Program-made: the position numbers and the translations under genes
Notes under the pieces: generated by a model
Told to the model about the DNA's origin: nothing
Databases searched by the model: none
What the model saw: only the letters and a program-made list of their open reading frames with translations
Shown: piece by piece, positions 55,109 to 63,980 of the stretch
How positions within the stretch are numbered: the stretch's first letter is position 1
How the letters are laid out: each line of letters opens with the position of its first letter
Origin: Paenochrobactrum glaciei
Lineage (GTDB): Bacteria; Pseudomonadota; Alphaproteobacteria; Rhizobiales; Rhizobiaceae
Assembly (NCBI RefSeq): GCF_039522165.1
Contig: NZ_BAAADE010000001.1
Location: 558,001-622,000, forward strand
DNA length: 64,000 nt
Direction of reading: 5' to 3'

Positions 55109-55879
55109 TTACCGCTTCAAGCGTGGTGAAGCAGCAATCAATGCTTTGGTAATTGCGGTTTGCGGATCGTCAAGAATATCGTCTGCACGCCCGTATTCAA
55201 CAATTTTGCCTTCATCAATCACTGCAATTTTGTGCGCTATCTTTTTCGCCACCGCCAAATCATGGGTGATGAAGAGATATGAAGTTTGGTCTTGCGCCTG
55301 AATGTCTTGCAGCAAATCCAAAATATGAGCGCGCACCGAAACATCAAGTGAAGCAACCGCTTCATCCAGTACAATCAGCTCAGGTTTGGTTGCTAAGGCA
55401 CGGGCAATGGCAATGCGCTGTCGCTGCCCGCCCGACACTTCATCCACACGTCTTGTAATGAGTGCGGGATCGAGCGCCACGCGGTGTAAAAGCTGCGTTA
55501 TCATAATCGCACGCTGATGCACTTCGCGCATACCGTGGATGCGTAACGGCTCATCCAATAAAGTACAGATTGTCGAATGCGGGTTGAAGGCGGCCAACGG
55601 GTCTTGAAACACCATCTGCATTTTAGCACGCATTTGGCGCAAGTGCTTGCCTTGCAATGCCAGCCAGTCAGCCCCATTAAAGCTGATTTGCCCTCTCTGC
55701 GGCTTCATCAAACGCAGCAAAATACGCGCAAGCGTTGATTTTCCACTGCCCGACCGACCAACCAGCGCTAAAGTTTCACCGCGGCTGATTGAAAGGCTGA
55801 CATCATTGAGAATAAGCTTGTTGGTGCCGGGAAAGCCGAATTTCAGCCCCTCGGCCTGCAAGATCACTTGATCTGTCAT
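55109..55879 (-). CDS. Peptide-type ABC transporter ATPase, DppF/OppF type
   Basis: A 256-aa ATPase: Walker A GRSGSGKST, signature VSGGQRQRIAIARALA, Walker B LIVLDEA. The DEA in place of the usual DEP after Walker B is tolerated in the family. It is the last gene of the operon, overlapping its partner ATPase by 4 bp. Confidence 0.9.
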   Translation of the reverse strand: MTDQVILQAEGLKFGFPGTNKLILNDVSLSISRGETLALVGRSGSGKSTLARILLRLMKPQRGQISFNGADWLALQGKHLRQMRAKMQMVFQDPLAAFNPHSTICTLLDEPLRIHGMREVHQRAIMITQLLHRVALDPALITRRVDEVSGGQRQRIAIARALATKPELIVLDEAVASLDVSVRAHILDLLQDIQAQDQTSYLFITHDLAVAKKIAHKIAVIDEGKIVEYGRADDILDDPQTAITKALIAASPRLKR

Positions 55880-56640
55880 GCCGCACTCCCATCATCTAAT
55901 GTCAGGCAATGGGCGATCAGCATTTTGGTGTAATCATCGGACGGATTGTTCAGCACCTGCTCACGCGCGCCTATTTCCACCAATTGCGCCTGGCTAAATA
56001 CCGCCAAACGATCCGCAAATTGCGAGGCAAGCGCAATATCATGGGTGATAAAAAGCAGCGTCATATCCGTCTGCCCCACCAGTTCTTCCAGAAGGCCGAC
56101 AATTTCACCCTGCACGATTGTATCAAGCGCACTGGTTGGCTCATCAGCAATCAACAATTTAGGCGCTGCCGCAATAGCAGCAGCAATTGCCACGCGCTGT
56201 TTCTGCCCGCCAGATAACTGATGCGGATAGCGTTGCAAAGCGGCCTTTGGCTCTGGTATCTGCACACGGTTGAGTAAATCAGCAGCTTCGCCAAGCGCTT
56301 GAGCTTTAGACAAGCCTTGATGGGTAGTGATGATTTCTGCCAATTGGTTGCCGATTGTCATCACCGGATCAAAACTGGCAGACGGATTTTGAAAAACAAA
56401 ACCGATATCACGCCCTGTTTTTGGTTTTTCCTCAAAACCCTGCCAGTCAATCTGGCCGGTTAACTTGCTATTAAACGGCAATAATCCTGCCAAAGCATAG
56501 GCAAAAGTGCTTTTGCCCGAACCGCTTTCACCGATAATCGCCAGTTTCTCGCCTGTCTTAATATCAAGGCTGATATTTTGCAGTGCATGCACATCGCCAT
56601 ATTGCACCGACAGATTGTTGATTGCTGCCAGTTTACTCAT
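55876..56640 (-). CDS. Peptide-type ABC transporter ATPase, DppD/OppD type
   Basis: A 254-aa ATPase: Walker A GESGSGKST, signature LSGGQKQRVAIAAAIAAAP, Walker B LLIADEPTSALD. It lacks much of the usual C-terminal oligopeptide domain of DppD (about 320 aa), so the Fe-S-type tail is absent. It overlaps the DppC-type gene by 8 bp. Confidence 0.9.
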   Translation of the reverse strand: MSKLAAINNLSVQYGDVHALQNISLDIKTGEKLAIIGESGSGKSTFAYALAGLLPFNSKLTGQIDWQGFEEKPKTGRDIGFVFQNPSASFDPVMTIGNQLAEIITTHQGLSKAQALGEAADLLNRVQIPEPKAALQRYPHQLSGGQKQRVAIAAAIAAAPKLLIADEPTSALDTIVQGEIVGLLEELVGQTDMTLLFITHDIALASQFADRLAVFSQAQLVEIGAREQVLNNPSDDYTKMLIAHCLTLDDGSAA

Positions 56641-57436
56641 CGCGCTTAAAACCTTCGCCGATCAGATAAACGCCGATGACGGTCAAAACCAGTGCAATGC
56701 CCGGCACAACCGACAAGAAAGGTGCTGAGCGCAAAACGGTGCGGCCTTCTGAAATCATCGCGCCCCATGTCACGCGGTTGGGATCGCCCAAGCCTAGAAA
56801 GGAAAGCGCTGCTTCGGTTAAAATAGCACCGGCAACAATAACGGGTGCAAGAGCAAAAACCGGTGCCAGCGCGTGAGGCAAAATTTGTTTACAGGCAACT
56901 TCTACCGGATGCATACCAATAACTTTGGCACTTGCGACAAAGTCACGTTCCCGCAGCGATAAAACCTGCCCGCGCACCAGACGTGCAGCTTGCGTCCAGC
57001 TGGATAGAGTGATTGCCACCACAATCATACCAATCGAAGGGCCAAACAGGCTGACCAGTGCCAGCGCCAGCAAAAAACCCGGTACGGTTTGAAATGCTTC
57101 TGTAATCCGCATCAGGGCTTCGTCAATCAGACCACCGGCAAATCCGGCAGCAACGCCCACCAGACTGCCGATCAGAATAGCAGAAAAACTAGCGGCCAGA
57201 CCAATCACCAATGATGTGCGCGCACCATAAAATAACTGCGCCAGCACATCACGGCCAAGCCGGTCAGTGCCTAACGGAAAGCTGCTATTTTCAAACGGCA
57301 GCAACAAAGGGCTCGCCACAATACTCAGCGGATCATTGGGATAAAAAACCGGAGCCAGCAAAGCTGCAAGCAACAAAAAGATAAGCAGCCCGAACCCCAA
57401 CCAAAACTCGACCGAGAGATTAACTCCTTTACTCAT
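56633..57436 (-). CDS. Peptide-type ABC transporter permease, DppC type
   Basis: A 267-aa inner-membrane subunit of the DppC/OppC family with N-terminal helix (about 10-30), PLGTDRLGRDVLAQLFYGARTSL (near 53-75) and an EAA-like loop (FVASAKVIGMHPVEVACKQILPHAL near 165-189). It is coupled to its neighbours by 4- and 8-bp overlaps. Confidence 0.92.
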   Translation of the reverse strand: MSKGVNLSVEFWLGFGLLIFLLLAALLAPVFYPNDPLSIVASPLLLPFENSSFPLGTDRLGRDVLAQLFYGARTSLVIGLAASFSAILIGSLVGVAAGFAGGLIDEALMRITEAFQTVPGFLLALALVSLFGPSIGMIVVAITLSSWTQAARLVRGQVLSLRERDFVASAKVIGMHPVEVACKQILPHALAPVFALAPVIVAGAILTEAALSFLGLGDPNRVTWGAMISEGRTVLRSAPFLSVVPGIALVLTVIGVYLIGEGFKRDE

Positions 57437-58443
57437 GCCGCATCTCCGGCCTTAGCAATGCGCGGATCAAGCCATGAATAAAACAGGTCAGTGATAAAAT
57501 TGACGATAATCACCATCAATGCGCTGATGAGAATAATGCCCATCAACAAAGCCGTGTCGCGTGCAGTCACGGCTTCCTGCGCCAAGCGCCCAAGCCCCGG
57601 AATGGCAAATACACTTTCAATCACCACTGAGCCGCCAAGCATGGTGGCAGCTTGCAGCCCCAACATTGTCACCAACGGCAGCAAAGCATTGCGCACCACA
57701 TGGCGCCATAAAATGCGCCGTTCCGAAAGCCCGCGTGCACGTAAAGCGCCGACAAAATCCATTTGCCAGACCTGCCCCATCGCGCTTCGCATCACCCGCA
57801 AATAAAGTGCCAGATAAATCATCGACAAAGACAAAACCGGCAAGGTCAGATGCCGCACAATATCAAGCGCGCGCGCCAGTCCATGTTTGCCTGATGCAAT
57901 GGTTTCCACCCCGCCGGAAGGAAACCAGCGCAAAGAAATAGAAAAAAAGATGATCAGCACCAGTGCCAACCAAAAACCCGGCACCGCATAAAGTGCGAGC
58001 GACGCAGCCGACAAAAACCTGTCACGAAAACTGCCAGGTTTTGCACCAGCATAAATGCCAAGCAATGAACCGATGAAAAAAGACAAGGCGGTGGACGCGC
58101 CCATGAGCAGCAAAGTATTGGGCAAGCGCTCTAAAATAATATCAAGAATAGGGCGTGAAAAAGCGACCGACCAGCCAAGATTGCCCTGCGCCAGACTAAG
58201 AAGATAGACCTGCAAGCGGCGGCTTAAAGATTGATCCAAGCCCCATTGCGCGCGCAGCTCATCCATCATCGCCGCATCGCCGCCAAGCGAAACCGCATAG
58301 GCATCCACCGCATCACCGGGTGCGGCTTCCATCAATAAAAAAGCACCAATAACAACAACCAGCAGCACAATCATGCTGCTGGCCATTCGTCTTATCAGTC
58401 GTCCAACCAAAGGTAAGCGTATCCGGGGCTGATTAAATGTCAC
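57433..58443 (-). CDS. Peptide-type ABC transporter permease, DppB type
   Basis: A 336-aa inner-membrane subunit of the DppB/OppB family with six helices and the conserved loop FVGALRARGLSERRILWRHVVRNALLP (near 228-254). It starts 14 bp after the binding-protein gene and overlaps the DppC-type gene by 4 bp. Confidence 0.92.
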   Translation of the reverse strand: MTFNQPRIRLPLVGRLIRRMASSMIVLLVVVIGAFLLMEAAPGDAVDAYAVSLGGDAAMMDELRAQWGLDQSLSRRLQVYLLSLAQGNLGWSVAFSRPILDIILERLPNTLLLMGASTALSFFIGSLLGIYAGAKPGSFRDRFLSAASLALYAVPGFWLALVLIIFFSISLRWFPSGGVETIASGKHGLARALDIVRHLTLPVLSLSMIYLALYLRVMRSAMGQVWQMDFVGALRARGLSERRILWRHVVRNALLPLVTMLGLQAATMLGGSVVIESVFAIPGLGRLAQEAVTARDTALLMGIILISALMVIIVNFITDLFYSWLDPRIAKAGDAA

Positions 58444-58457
58444 GCTTGTTCAATTCT

Positions 58458-60077
58458 CTAATCCTGCTGCACCCAGACATTTGACCAGTTTGACGTCGCC
58501 CAACGCGGATTGTCAGCAATATTGCGCACGCGGTCACGTGCAACGGTAATAAAGCCCCATTCTGCCACATTGATCAATGGCAGATCGTCCTCAACCAAGG
58601 CCTGAAACTGGTGATAAAGCGCGGTGCGCGCTGTTTCATCAATGGTTTTAGCCGCACTTGCGATAATTTTATCCATTTCCGCATTGGCATAGCCGCCCTG
58701 ATTGGAGAAAGGCACACCAGCAGGCAAGCCGCTTTCCACCAGAATTGTGGTCGAAATGGCCGGATCACCCCGATAAACCGGCGGCGCAACGGCCAGATCA
58801 AAATCATGATCCGTATAGACCGCCTTTTGATGTGCCGCAGAATCATTATTGACAAGGCGAGCATCAATGCCGATAGCCGCCAGCGCCTGACGCAGATAAT
58901 CGCCAAACTGGCGGGTTTCATTGAAATAAGGTGCCGGCAGTAGTTTCAGCGAGAAACGCACACCGTCACTGCCGCGCTTATAGCCTGCATCATCAAGCAA
59001 CTGATTGGCTTTTGCCACATCAAACGGATAAGCCGCCACTTTGTCGGTGTAAAACTGCTTATCATAGCGCGGCACAGGCCCCGTTGAACTTTGCGCATAG
59101 CCCAAAAAGATCGTGTTGACGACAAAATCACGGTCAATCGCATGGGCAATAGCGCGGCGCACCTGCACATCCGCCAGTTCTTTGCGGCGATGGTTGATCT
59201 CAACCACCAGCTGATAGGTCAGCGCTTCATAGCCTTTGGAAATGACACTCAGACCCGGCACTTTACCAATACGTGCCAGATCGGCCAAAGGCACGGCAGA
59301 AAATGCCGCCAGATCAATTTCTTCTGCTTCCAACGCACCGGCCGCAGCAGAGCGATCCGCCAGCACACGGTAGATGATTTCATCCAAATATGGCTCGCCC
59401 TCGCCCCAATAATTTTCATTACGCGTCAGACGATAATATTCACCGGCTTTATGCTCAGCATATTTAAACGGACCAGTGCCAACCAGCTGTTCATTAGCCG
59501 GATTACTCGCAATATCTGTACCATTATAAACATGTGCAGGTAGCACACTGCTTAAAGCAGGCAAAGCATTGCGGATAAGCTGAAAAGGAGTTGGCGAAGA
59601 AAACTTGAAAATCGCGGTGTGATCATCCGGCGTTTCCACAGCTTCCAGATCTTTAAACACCACCCGGCCAAGATTTTGCAGCTTTTTCCAGACTTCCAAT
59701 GCCGAAAAAGCCACATCGGCAGAGGTAAATGGCTTACCGTCATGCCAGCTGACATTTTCACGCAAATGGAATGTCGCGCTCAAACCGTCATCCGCGCCTT
59801 CCCATGAAAGTGCCAGACGTGGTGCTAAGCCGTTTTCACCATCAAAAGAAGCCTCAGCCAATGGCTCAATCACTTTGCTCGCGACAAAAAACACACCATT
59901 GGAAGCAACAATTGCCGGATTAAGATTACGCGGCTCAGAATCAGCCGCCACCACCAACCGGCCGCCCCGCGTCACGGTTTCACTTTGAGCAAAAGCTTTA
60001 CTGCTCAAAGACGTAGACGCCAAAAGCGCCGATGCGCCAATGAGAAAGGTTCGCCGTGACAATGATAAATTGCGCAT
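58458..60077 (-). CDS. Peptide-type ABC transporter, solute-binding protein (family 5, Tat signal)
   Basis: A 539-aa family-5 receptor (DppA/OppA/NikA fold). The signal carries SRRTFLIGA near residues 7-15, a twin-arginine motif, with cleavage after AFAQ near 31, so export by Tat is likely. Mature domain features include RENVSWHDGKPFTSADVAFS (near 102-121) and VRRAIAHAIDRDFVVNTIF (near 306-324). It is first in the five-gene operon. The ligand could be a peptide, opine, glycoside or other compound. Confidence 0.9.
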   Translation of the reverse strand: MRNLSLSRRTFLIGASALLASTSLSSKAFAQSETVTRGGRLVVAADSEPRNLNPAIVASNGVFFVASKVIEPLAEASFDGENGLAPRLALSWEGADDGLSATFHLRENVSWHDGKPFTSADVAFSALEVWKKLQNLGRVVFKDLEAVETPDDHTAIFKFSSPTPFQLIRNALPALSSVLPAHVYNGTDIASNPANEQLVGTGPFKYAEHKAGEYYRLTRNENYWGEGEPYLDEIIYRVLADRSAAAGALEAEEIDLAAFSAVPLADLARIGKVPGLSVISKGYEALTYQLVVEINHRRKELADVQVRRAIAHAIDRDFVVNTIFLGYAQSSTGPVPRYDKQFYTDKVAAYPFDVAKANQLLDDAGYKRGSDGVRFSLKLLPAPYFNETRQFGDYLRQALAAIGIDARLVNNDSAAHQKAVYTDHDFDLAVAPPVYRGDPAISTTILVESGLPAGVPFSNQGGYANAEMDKIIASAAKTIDETARTALYHQFQALVEDDLPLINVAEWGFITVARDRVRNIADNPRWATSNWSNVWVQQD

Positions 60078-60461
60078 AATCTTTTCAATCCCCGCATTGT
60101 GCTGACGGATATGTTATCCGGCCACATTATTGCCGTAAAACGCTACCGCCCTTATCAATTCTGCCATAGCAAAATACTGCTTTTTTCTCATCTTTAGATG
60201 GTCCGGTTTTTAGACAATATTCCAGCCGGAAAACATCGGTTAACATCTTGTTTACTATTTGTAATCGACGCTGCAAAGCAAAAATATTCCACTGACAACC
60301 GGCATAGCATGCAAGCCTTGCTCACTAAAAACGCCCTCTTTTTAGTTGCGCCCTCCCTAATATGCGCGTTTAATTAGTCCATCGGCAACAGGCCGGACTT
60401 TAAAATGAAAGGCAATGCCGAGACAGAATTTCCAAACCAACACCAGAAGAGAGGACACGAA
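60078..60461. promoter_or_regulatory. Divergent promoter region of the peptide ABC operon and the next small gene
   Basis: No gene is seen in these 384 bp. CGGATA-TGT-TATCCG (60106-60120) is a perfect inverted repeat 29 bp before the binding-protein start, a candidate operator. TTAA-CATCTTG-TTTA (60240-60254) is a CtrA-like box with one mismatch. Confidence 0.45.
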
Positions 60462-60824
60462 ATGACGCGTTTATTTACAAGTTTGCTGCCCCCGCTTCAT
60501 GAAGGTCATGCCCCGATTTATCTTCATCAGGCTTTTCATTATGCAATTGAAGCTTATGAAGACTGGGAAAGCGGGCAAGCCGAGCCAAGTGTGACGGTCA
60601 ACGGAAAGCCAACCCGCATTAGTGTGATTTTCAGGCGTCTCTGGAACTGCAATGATATTATTCCTAATCACACCTTAGATGCTATGCGCGATGTGGTGCC
60701 CTACGCTTATGTCGGCGCCGATGAATGGAATACGGTTGAGCGATTTTCACATGGTGCGCGCATTATGCGCTTTGTCTTGCAGGAAAGAAAAGCACCGCAC
60801 CTGCCTTTGATCATTTACTTATAA
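60462..60824 (+). CDS. Small protein of unknown function
   Basis: A 120-aa product starting at ATG 60462 (MTRLFTSLLPPLHEGHAPI) after GAGAGGACACGAA; the frame is open 57 bp further upstream without a ribosome site. It is soluble, with an aromatic-rich centre (HQAFHYAIEAYEDWESG, near 22-38) and RISVIFRRLWNCNDIIP (near 52-68). A terminator follows, supporting a monocistronic gene. I do not recognise the family. Confidence 0.75.
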   Translation: MTRLFTSLLPPLHEGHAPIYLHQAFHYAIEAYEDWESGQAEPSVTVNGKPTRISVIFRRLWNCNDIIPNHTLDAMRDVVPYAYVGADEWNTVERFSHGARIMRFVLQERKAPHLPLIIYL

Positions 60825-60846
60825 AATATAAGCAGGTTTCAGCGGG

Positions 60847-60880
60847 AAAGCGGTTCATCAGCAACCGCTTTCTTGTTTTT
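60847..60880 (+). terminator. Terminator after the 120-aa gene
   Basis: AAAGCGGTT pairs with AACCGCTTT (60847-60871), loop CATCAGC, then a T-run. Confidence 0.85.
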
Positions 60881-60935
60881 TAAGCGTCACTTGGCTATCT
60901 AAACTTTATAACTCTTCCAGCCAAGGTGATGCACT

Positions 60936-61676
60936 ATGCAGATCAAAGCTTTTATTATTCATCTGCATCGCGCAACCGAACGGCGGTCGCAAGTCAATGA
61001 GCTGTCACAGCAATTGCCTGTCATGACCGAAATTCTTGATGCCGTTGACAATAAAAATCTGTCCGAGCAAGAGATTTCCCACGCCTATCATCGACACCTG
61101 CACAAGCCTTCATATCCTTTTACGTTGAGCCGCAATGAAATCGCTTGTTTTCTGTCGCATCGCAAAGCATGGCAGGCGGTTGTCGATCAGCAACTGGATG
61201 CAGGCTTTATTCTGGAAGATGATGTGGCGCTGACCGCCGATTTTGCTGCCTGTTTTGCAACGGCCCAAACAATGCTGCAACAAAAGCCTGATTGTTTCAT
61301 CCGCTTCCCCTTCCGTGATCGCGAAGAAGGCGAGCTTGTCTTGGCGCAAAATAATGTCAAAGTGCTGCGCCCGCGCCATATCGGCCTTGGCATGGTTGCA
61401 CAAATTGTCAGTCGAGAAGCCGCCCTTAAACTTCTACAAGTAACGCAGCAGTTTGACCGGCCGGTTGATACATTTGCCCAGATGAACTGGATCACGAATG
61501 TCGATATGCTGACCCTGCAACCCGGTGGTGTCGCGGAAATCTCGCGCGATCTGGGCGGCAGTACCATTAAGAATAAAAAAGGCCTGTTTGATAAATTATC
61601 GCGTGAAATCTTACGTCCGCTTTATCGCAGCCGTTTGCGCAAAAAAATCGACAGCCTGCCAAAAAAATCCGGATAA
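60936..61676 (+). CDS. Glycosyltransferase family 25 protein
   Basis: GT25 enzymes add galactose or related sugars to lipooligosaccharide or glycans. The 246-aa product has the family start FIIHLHRATERRSQV (near 5-19), SRNEIACFLSHRKAWQ (near 64-79) and the acidic motif LEDDVAL (near 92-98). The C-terminus is Lys/Arg-rich. It lies 10 bp before a polysaccharide deacetylase gene, so both may act on the same surface glycan. Confidence 0.9.
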   Translation: MQIKAFIIHLHRATERRSQVNELSQQLPVMTEILDAVDNKNLSEQEISHAYHRHLHKPSYPFTLSRNEIACFLSHRKAWQAVVDQQLDAGFILEDDVALTADFAACFATAQTMLQQKPDCFIRFPFRDREEGELVLAQNNVKVLRPRHIGLGMVAQIVSREAALKLLQVTQQFDRPVDTFAQMNWITNVDMLTLQPGGVAEISRDLGGSTIKNKKGLFDKLSREILRPLYRSRLRKKIDSLPKKSG

Positions 61677-61686
61677 AGGTGATTTC

Positions 61687-62397
61687 GTGTCTGTACCAAT
61701 TTTACTTTACCATCAGATCGGCCAGCTGCCGCGCCGCAAAATGTCGGGACGCAGCCTGATTGTTGACCCGAAATCCTTTTACACCCAGATGAAATGGTTG
61801 AAAAAGCTTGGCTATCAGGGCATCTCCATGCGCGAAGGCATGCCTTATATTCGCGGTGAGAAAACCGGCAAAGTCGTGATCATCACCTTTGATGATGGTT
61901 TCGTGAATGTGCTGGAAAATGCGGCTCCCGCTATGGCAGAGTTTGGCTTTACCTCCACCAATTACTTTGTGGCCAACCAGACAGGCGGCAGTAATGAATG
62001 GGATCAAAAATCAGGCGCACCATTTGTGCCTTGCATGACCAAAGAGCAAATCCGCGAATGGGCAGATCTTGGCCATGAAGTAGGTGCGCACACTTTAGAT
62101 CACGCGCATTTGTCACAATGTTCTGAGGAAGAAGCGCGCCGTCAGATCATCGACAGCAAGGCGATTTTGGAAGATATTACTGGCATGCCCGTGCCAAGCT
62201 TTGCCTATCCTTACGGCGACAATAATGCGAGCCATCGCAAGATTGTCGAAGAAGCAGGCTTTGAAAATGCAACAACAACTGTGCGCCGCCGCGCCACTGC
62301 GCAAGATGATCCGTTTGGAATCCCGCGTATTTATGTGCGCCGCAATGATATTCTGCCGCTGTTCCTCTTCAAAACTTTGTTACAAAGACGCAAGTAA
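61687..62397 (+). CDS. Polysaccharide deacetylase (NodB-like)
   Basis: It is expected to remove N- or O-acetyl groups from a glycan. Starting at GTG 61687, after AAAGGTGA, the 236-aa product has the NodB motifs TFDDGF (near 75-80, Asp pair), HTLDHAHLS (near 138-146, metal His) and FAYPYGDNN. The open frame extends back into the glycosyltransferase gene, but that part is not conserved in character. No signal peptide is seen, so a cytoplasmic site or other export is implied. Confidence 0.9.
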   Translation: MSVPILLYHQIGQLPRRKMSGRSLIVDPKSFYTQMKWLKKLGYQGISMREGMPYIRGEKTGKVVIITFDDGFVNVLENAAPAMAEFGFTSTNYFVANQTGGSNEWDQKSGAPFVPCMTKEQIREWADLGHEVGAHTLDHAHLSQCSEEEARRQIIDSKAILEDITGMPVPSFAYPYGDNNASHRKIVEEAGFENATTTVRRRATAQDDPFGIPRIYVRRNDILPLFLFKTLLQRRK

Positions 62398-62457
62398 AAA
62401 CAGTTTTATTAGCGAAAGCTGATGAAAAGAGCCGGATAAAATTAAAACGCTGCATTT

Positions 62458-62471
62458 TTGATCGAAATCAA
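62458..62471 (+). promoter_or_regulatory. FNR/FixK-type anaerobox upstream of hemA
   Basis: TTGAT-CGAA-ATCAA is a perfect match to the FNR/FixK consensus TTGAT-N4-ATCAA, about 100 bp before the hemA start. hemA is oxygen-regulated through such boxes in other alphaproteobacteria such as Rhodobacter. Confidence 0.82.
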
Positions 62472-62570
62472 TGCGTTTCAGCCTTTACCCGTGGCAAATT
62501 GACCAAGATGTCACAATGGACGTTGCGCTTCAAACGCGCTAATTAAAAGCGAAGAATTAAGGAGCGCATG

Positions 62571-63848
62571 ATGGATTATCGCCGTTTTTTCCAGGAAGCG
62601 ATTGATCAGTTGCATGCTGAGAAGCGTTATCGTGTTTTTGCTGATATGGAACGTATTGTCGGCAAGTTTCCGCGCGCGCTTTGGCGAAGTGAAACAAGTG
62701 CACGTGAAATCACTGTCTGGTGTTCAAATGACTATCTCGGCATGGGCCATCATCAAGATGTGATCAAAGCCATGTGCGACACCGCCAGTAAAATGGGCAC
62801 CGGTGCCGGTGGCACGCGTAATATTTCCGGCAACAACAACCCGTTGGTTGAGCTGGAGCGCGAGCTGGCGGATCTGCATGGCAAAGAAGCCGGACTCGTT
62901 TTCACCTCCGGTTTTGTTTCCAATGAAGCGTCGATTTCAACCATCGCCCGCTTGCTGCCAAACTGCCTGATTCTCTCGGATGAGCTGAACCACGCCTCCA
63001 TGATCGAAGGCGTGCGCAAGTCCGGTTGCGACAAGAAAATCTTCCGCCACAATGATGTCGAACATCTGGAACAATTGCTGAAGGCTGCCGATCCACATCG
63101 CGCCAAGCTGATTGTTTTTGAATCCGTCTATTCGATGGATGGTGACATTGCCCCGATTGAGCAGATTGCTGATCTGGCGGACAAATATAATGCCTTGACT
63201 TATATTGATGAAGTCCATGCCGTTGGCATGTATGGCAAGCGTGGCGGCGGTATCACCGACCGCGATAATCTCGCACACCGCATCGATATTATTGAAGGCA
63301 CACTGGCAAAAGCTTTTGGTGCACTTGGTGGCTATATCACCGGTTCACAGGCGATTATTGATGCTGTGCGTTCTTATGCGCCGGGCTTCATCTTCACCAC
63401 ATCGCTGCCGCCATCCGTTGCAGCCGCTGCAACCGCATCCATCCGCCATCTGAAAAACTCTCAGGTCGAGCGTGATATGCAGCAGCGTCAGGCACAGCGT
63501 GCCAAAGATGTGCTGTCAGCTGCCGGCTTCCCTGTGATGCCGTCTGAAACACACATTGTACCAATTTTGGTGGGTAATCCTGAACTTTGCAAACAGGCAA
63601 CCGACCGTCTGCTGGATGTTCATAATATTTACATTCAGCCGATCAACTACCCAACCGTCCCACGCGGCACAGAGCGTCTGCGCATCACACCGACACCGTT
63701 CCATGATGATGCCCTGATCGACACTTTGAAAGACGCGCTCAACGAAGTCTGGAATCACTTAGGTATTCCGTTTGCCGACAACAGCGCCCCTGTTGTAGCC
63801 AAATCCGACCGCGTTGTACCATTGATGGTTTCAAAAGCGGGTGGCTGA
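62571..63848 (+). CDS. hemA: 5-aminolevulinate synthase
   Basis: This PLP enzyme condenses glycine and succinyl-CoA to 5-aminolevulinate, the alphaproteobacterial (Shemin) entry to haem synthesis. The 425-aa product has WCSNDYLGMG (near 51-60), the HGKEAGLVFTSGFVSNEA region (near 103-120), DEVHAVGMYG (near 218-227) and PLP Lys in GTLAKAFGALGG (K247). Two tandem ATGs exist (62568, 62571); the second is better spaced from GGAG. Confidence 0.96.
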   Translation: MDYRRFFQEAIDQLHAEKRYRVFADMERIVGKFPRALWRSETSAREITVWCSNDYLGMGHHQDVIKAMCDTASKMGTGAGGTRNISGNNNPLVELERELADLHGKEAGLVFTSGFVSNEASISTIARLLPNCLILSDELNHASMIEGVRKSGCDKKIFRHNDVEHLEQLLKAADPHRAKLIVFESVYSMDGDIAPIEQIADLADKYNALTYIDEVHAVGMYGKRGGGITDRDNLAHRIDIIEGTLAKAFGALGGYITGSQAIIDAVRSYAPGFIFTTSLPPSVAAAATASIRHLKNSQVERDMQQRQAQRAKDVLSAAGFPVMPSETHIVPILVGNPELCKQATDRLLDVHNIYIQPINYPTVPRGTERLRITPTPFHDDALIDTLKDALNEVWNHLGIPFADNSAPVVAKSDRVVPLMVSKAGG

Positions 63849-63872
63849 TTAATAGCCGCACATAATTTTAAA

Positions 63873-63906
63873 AGCCCCGTACTGGTTACAGTGCGGGGCT
63901 TTTTTA
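63873..63906 (+). terminator. Terminator of hemA
   Basis: AGCCCCG pairs with CGGGGCT, extended by ACTG/CAGT around GTTA, then a T-run. Confidence 0.9.
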
Positions 63907-63921
63907 TATCTGCAAGCACAA

Positions 63922-63956
63922 TAAAAAACGGGGTGGTCAATCAAGACCACCCCGTT
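63922..63956 (-). terminator. Terminator of a minus-strand gene entering from the right
   Basis: AACGGGGTGGTC (63927-63938) pairs with its complement at 63945-63956, followed on the minus strand by a U-run. Confidence 0.8.
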
Positions 63957-63980
63957 AATTTTTAAAGCACATAATCCGGC

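Noticed and set aside
60240..60254. CtrA box upstream of the 120-aa gene
   Set aside because: The second half-site is TTTA instead of TTAA, and nothing else links the gene to the cell cycle.
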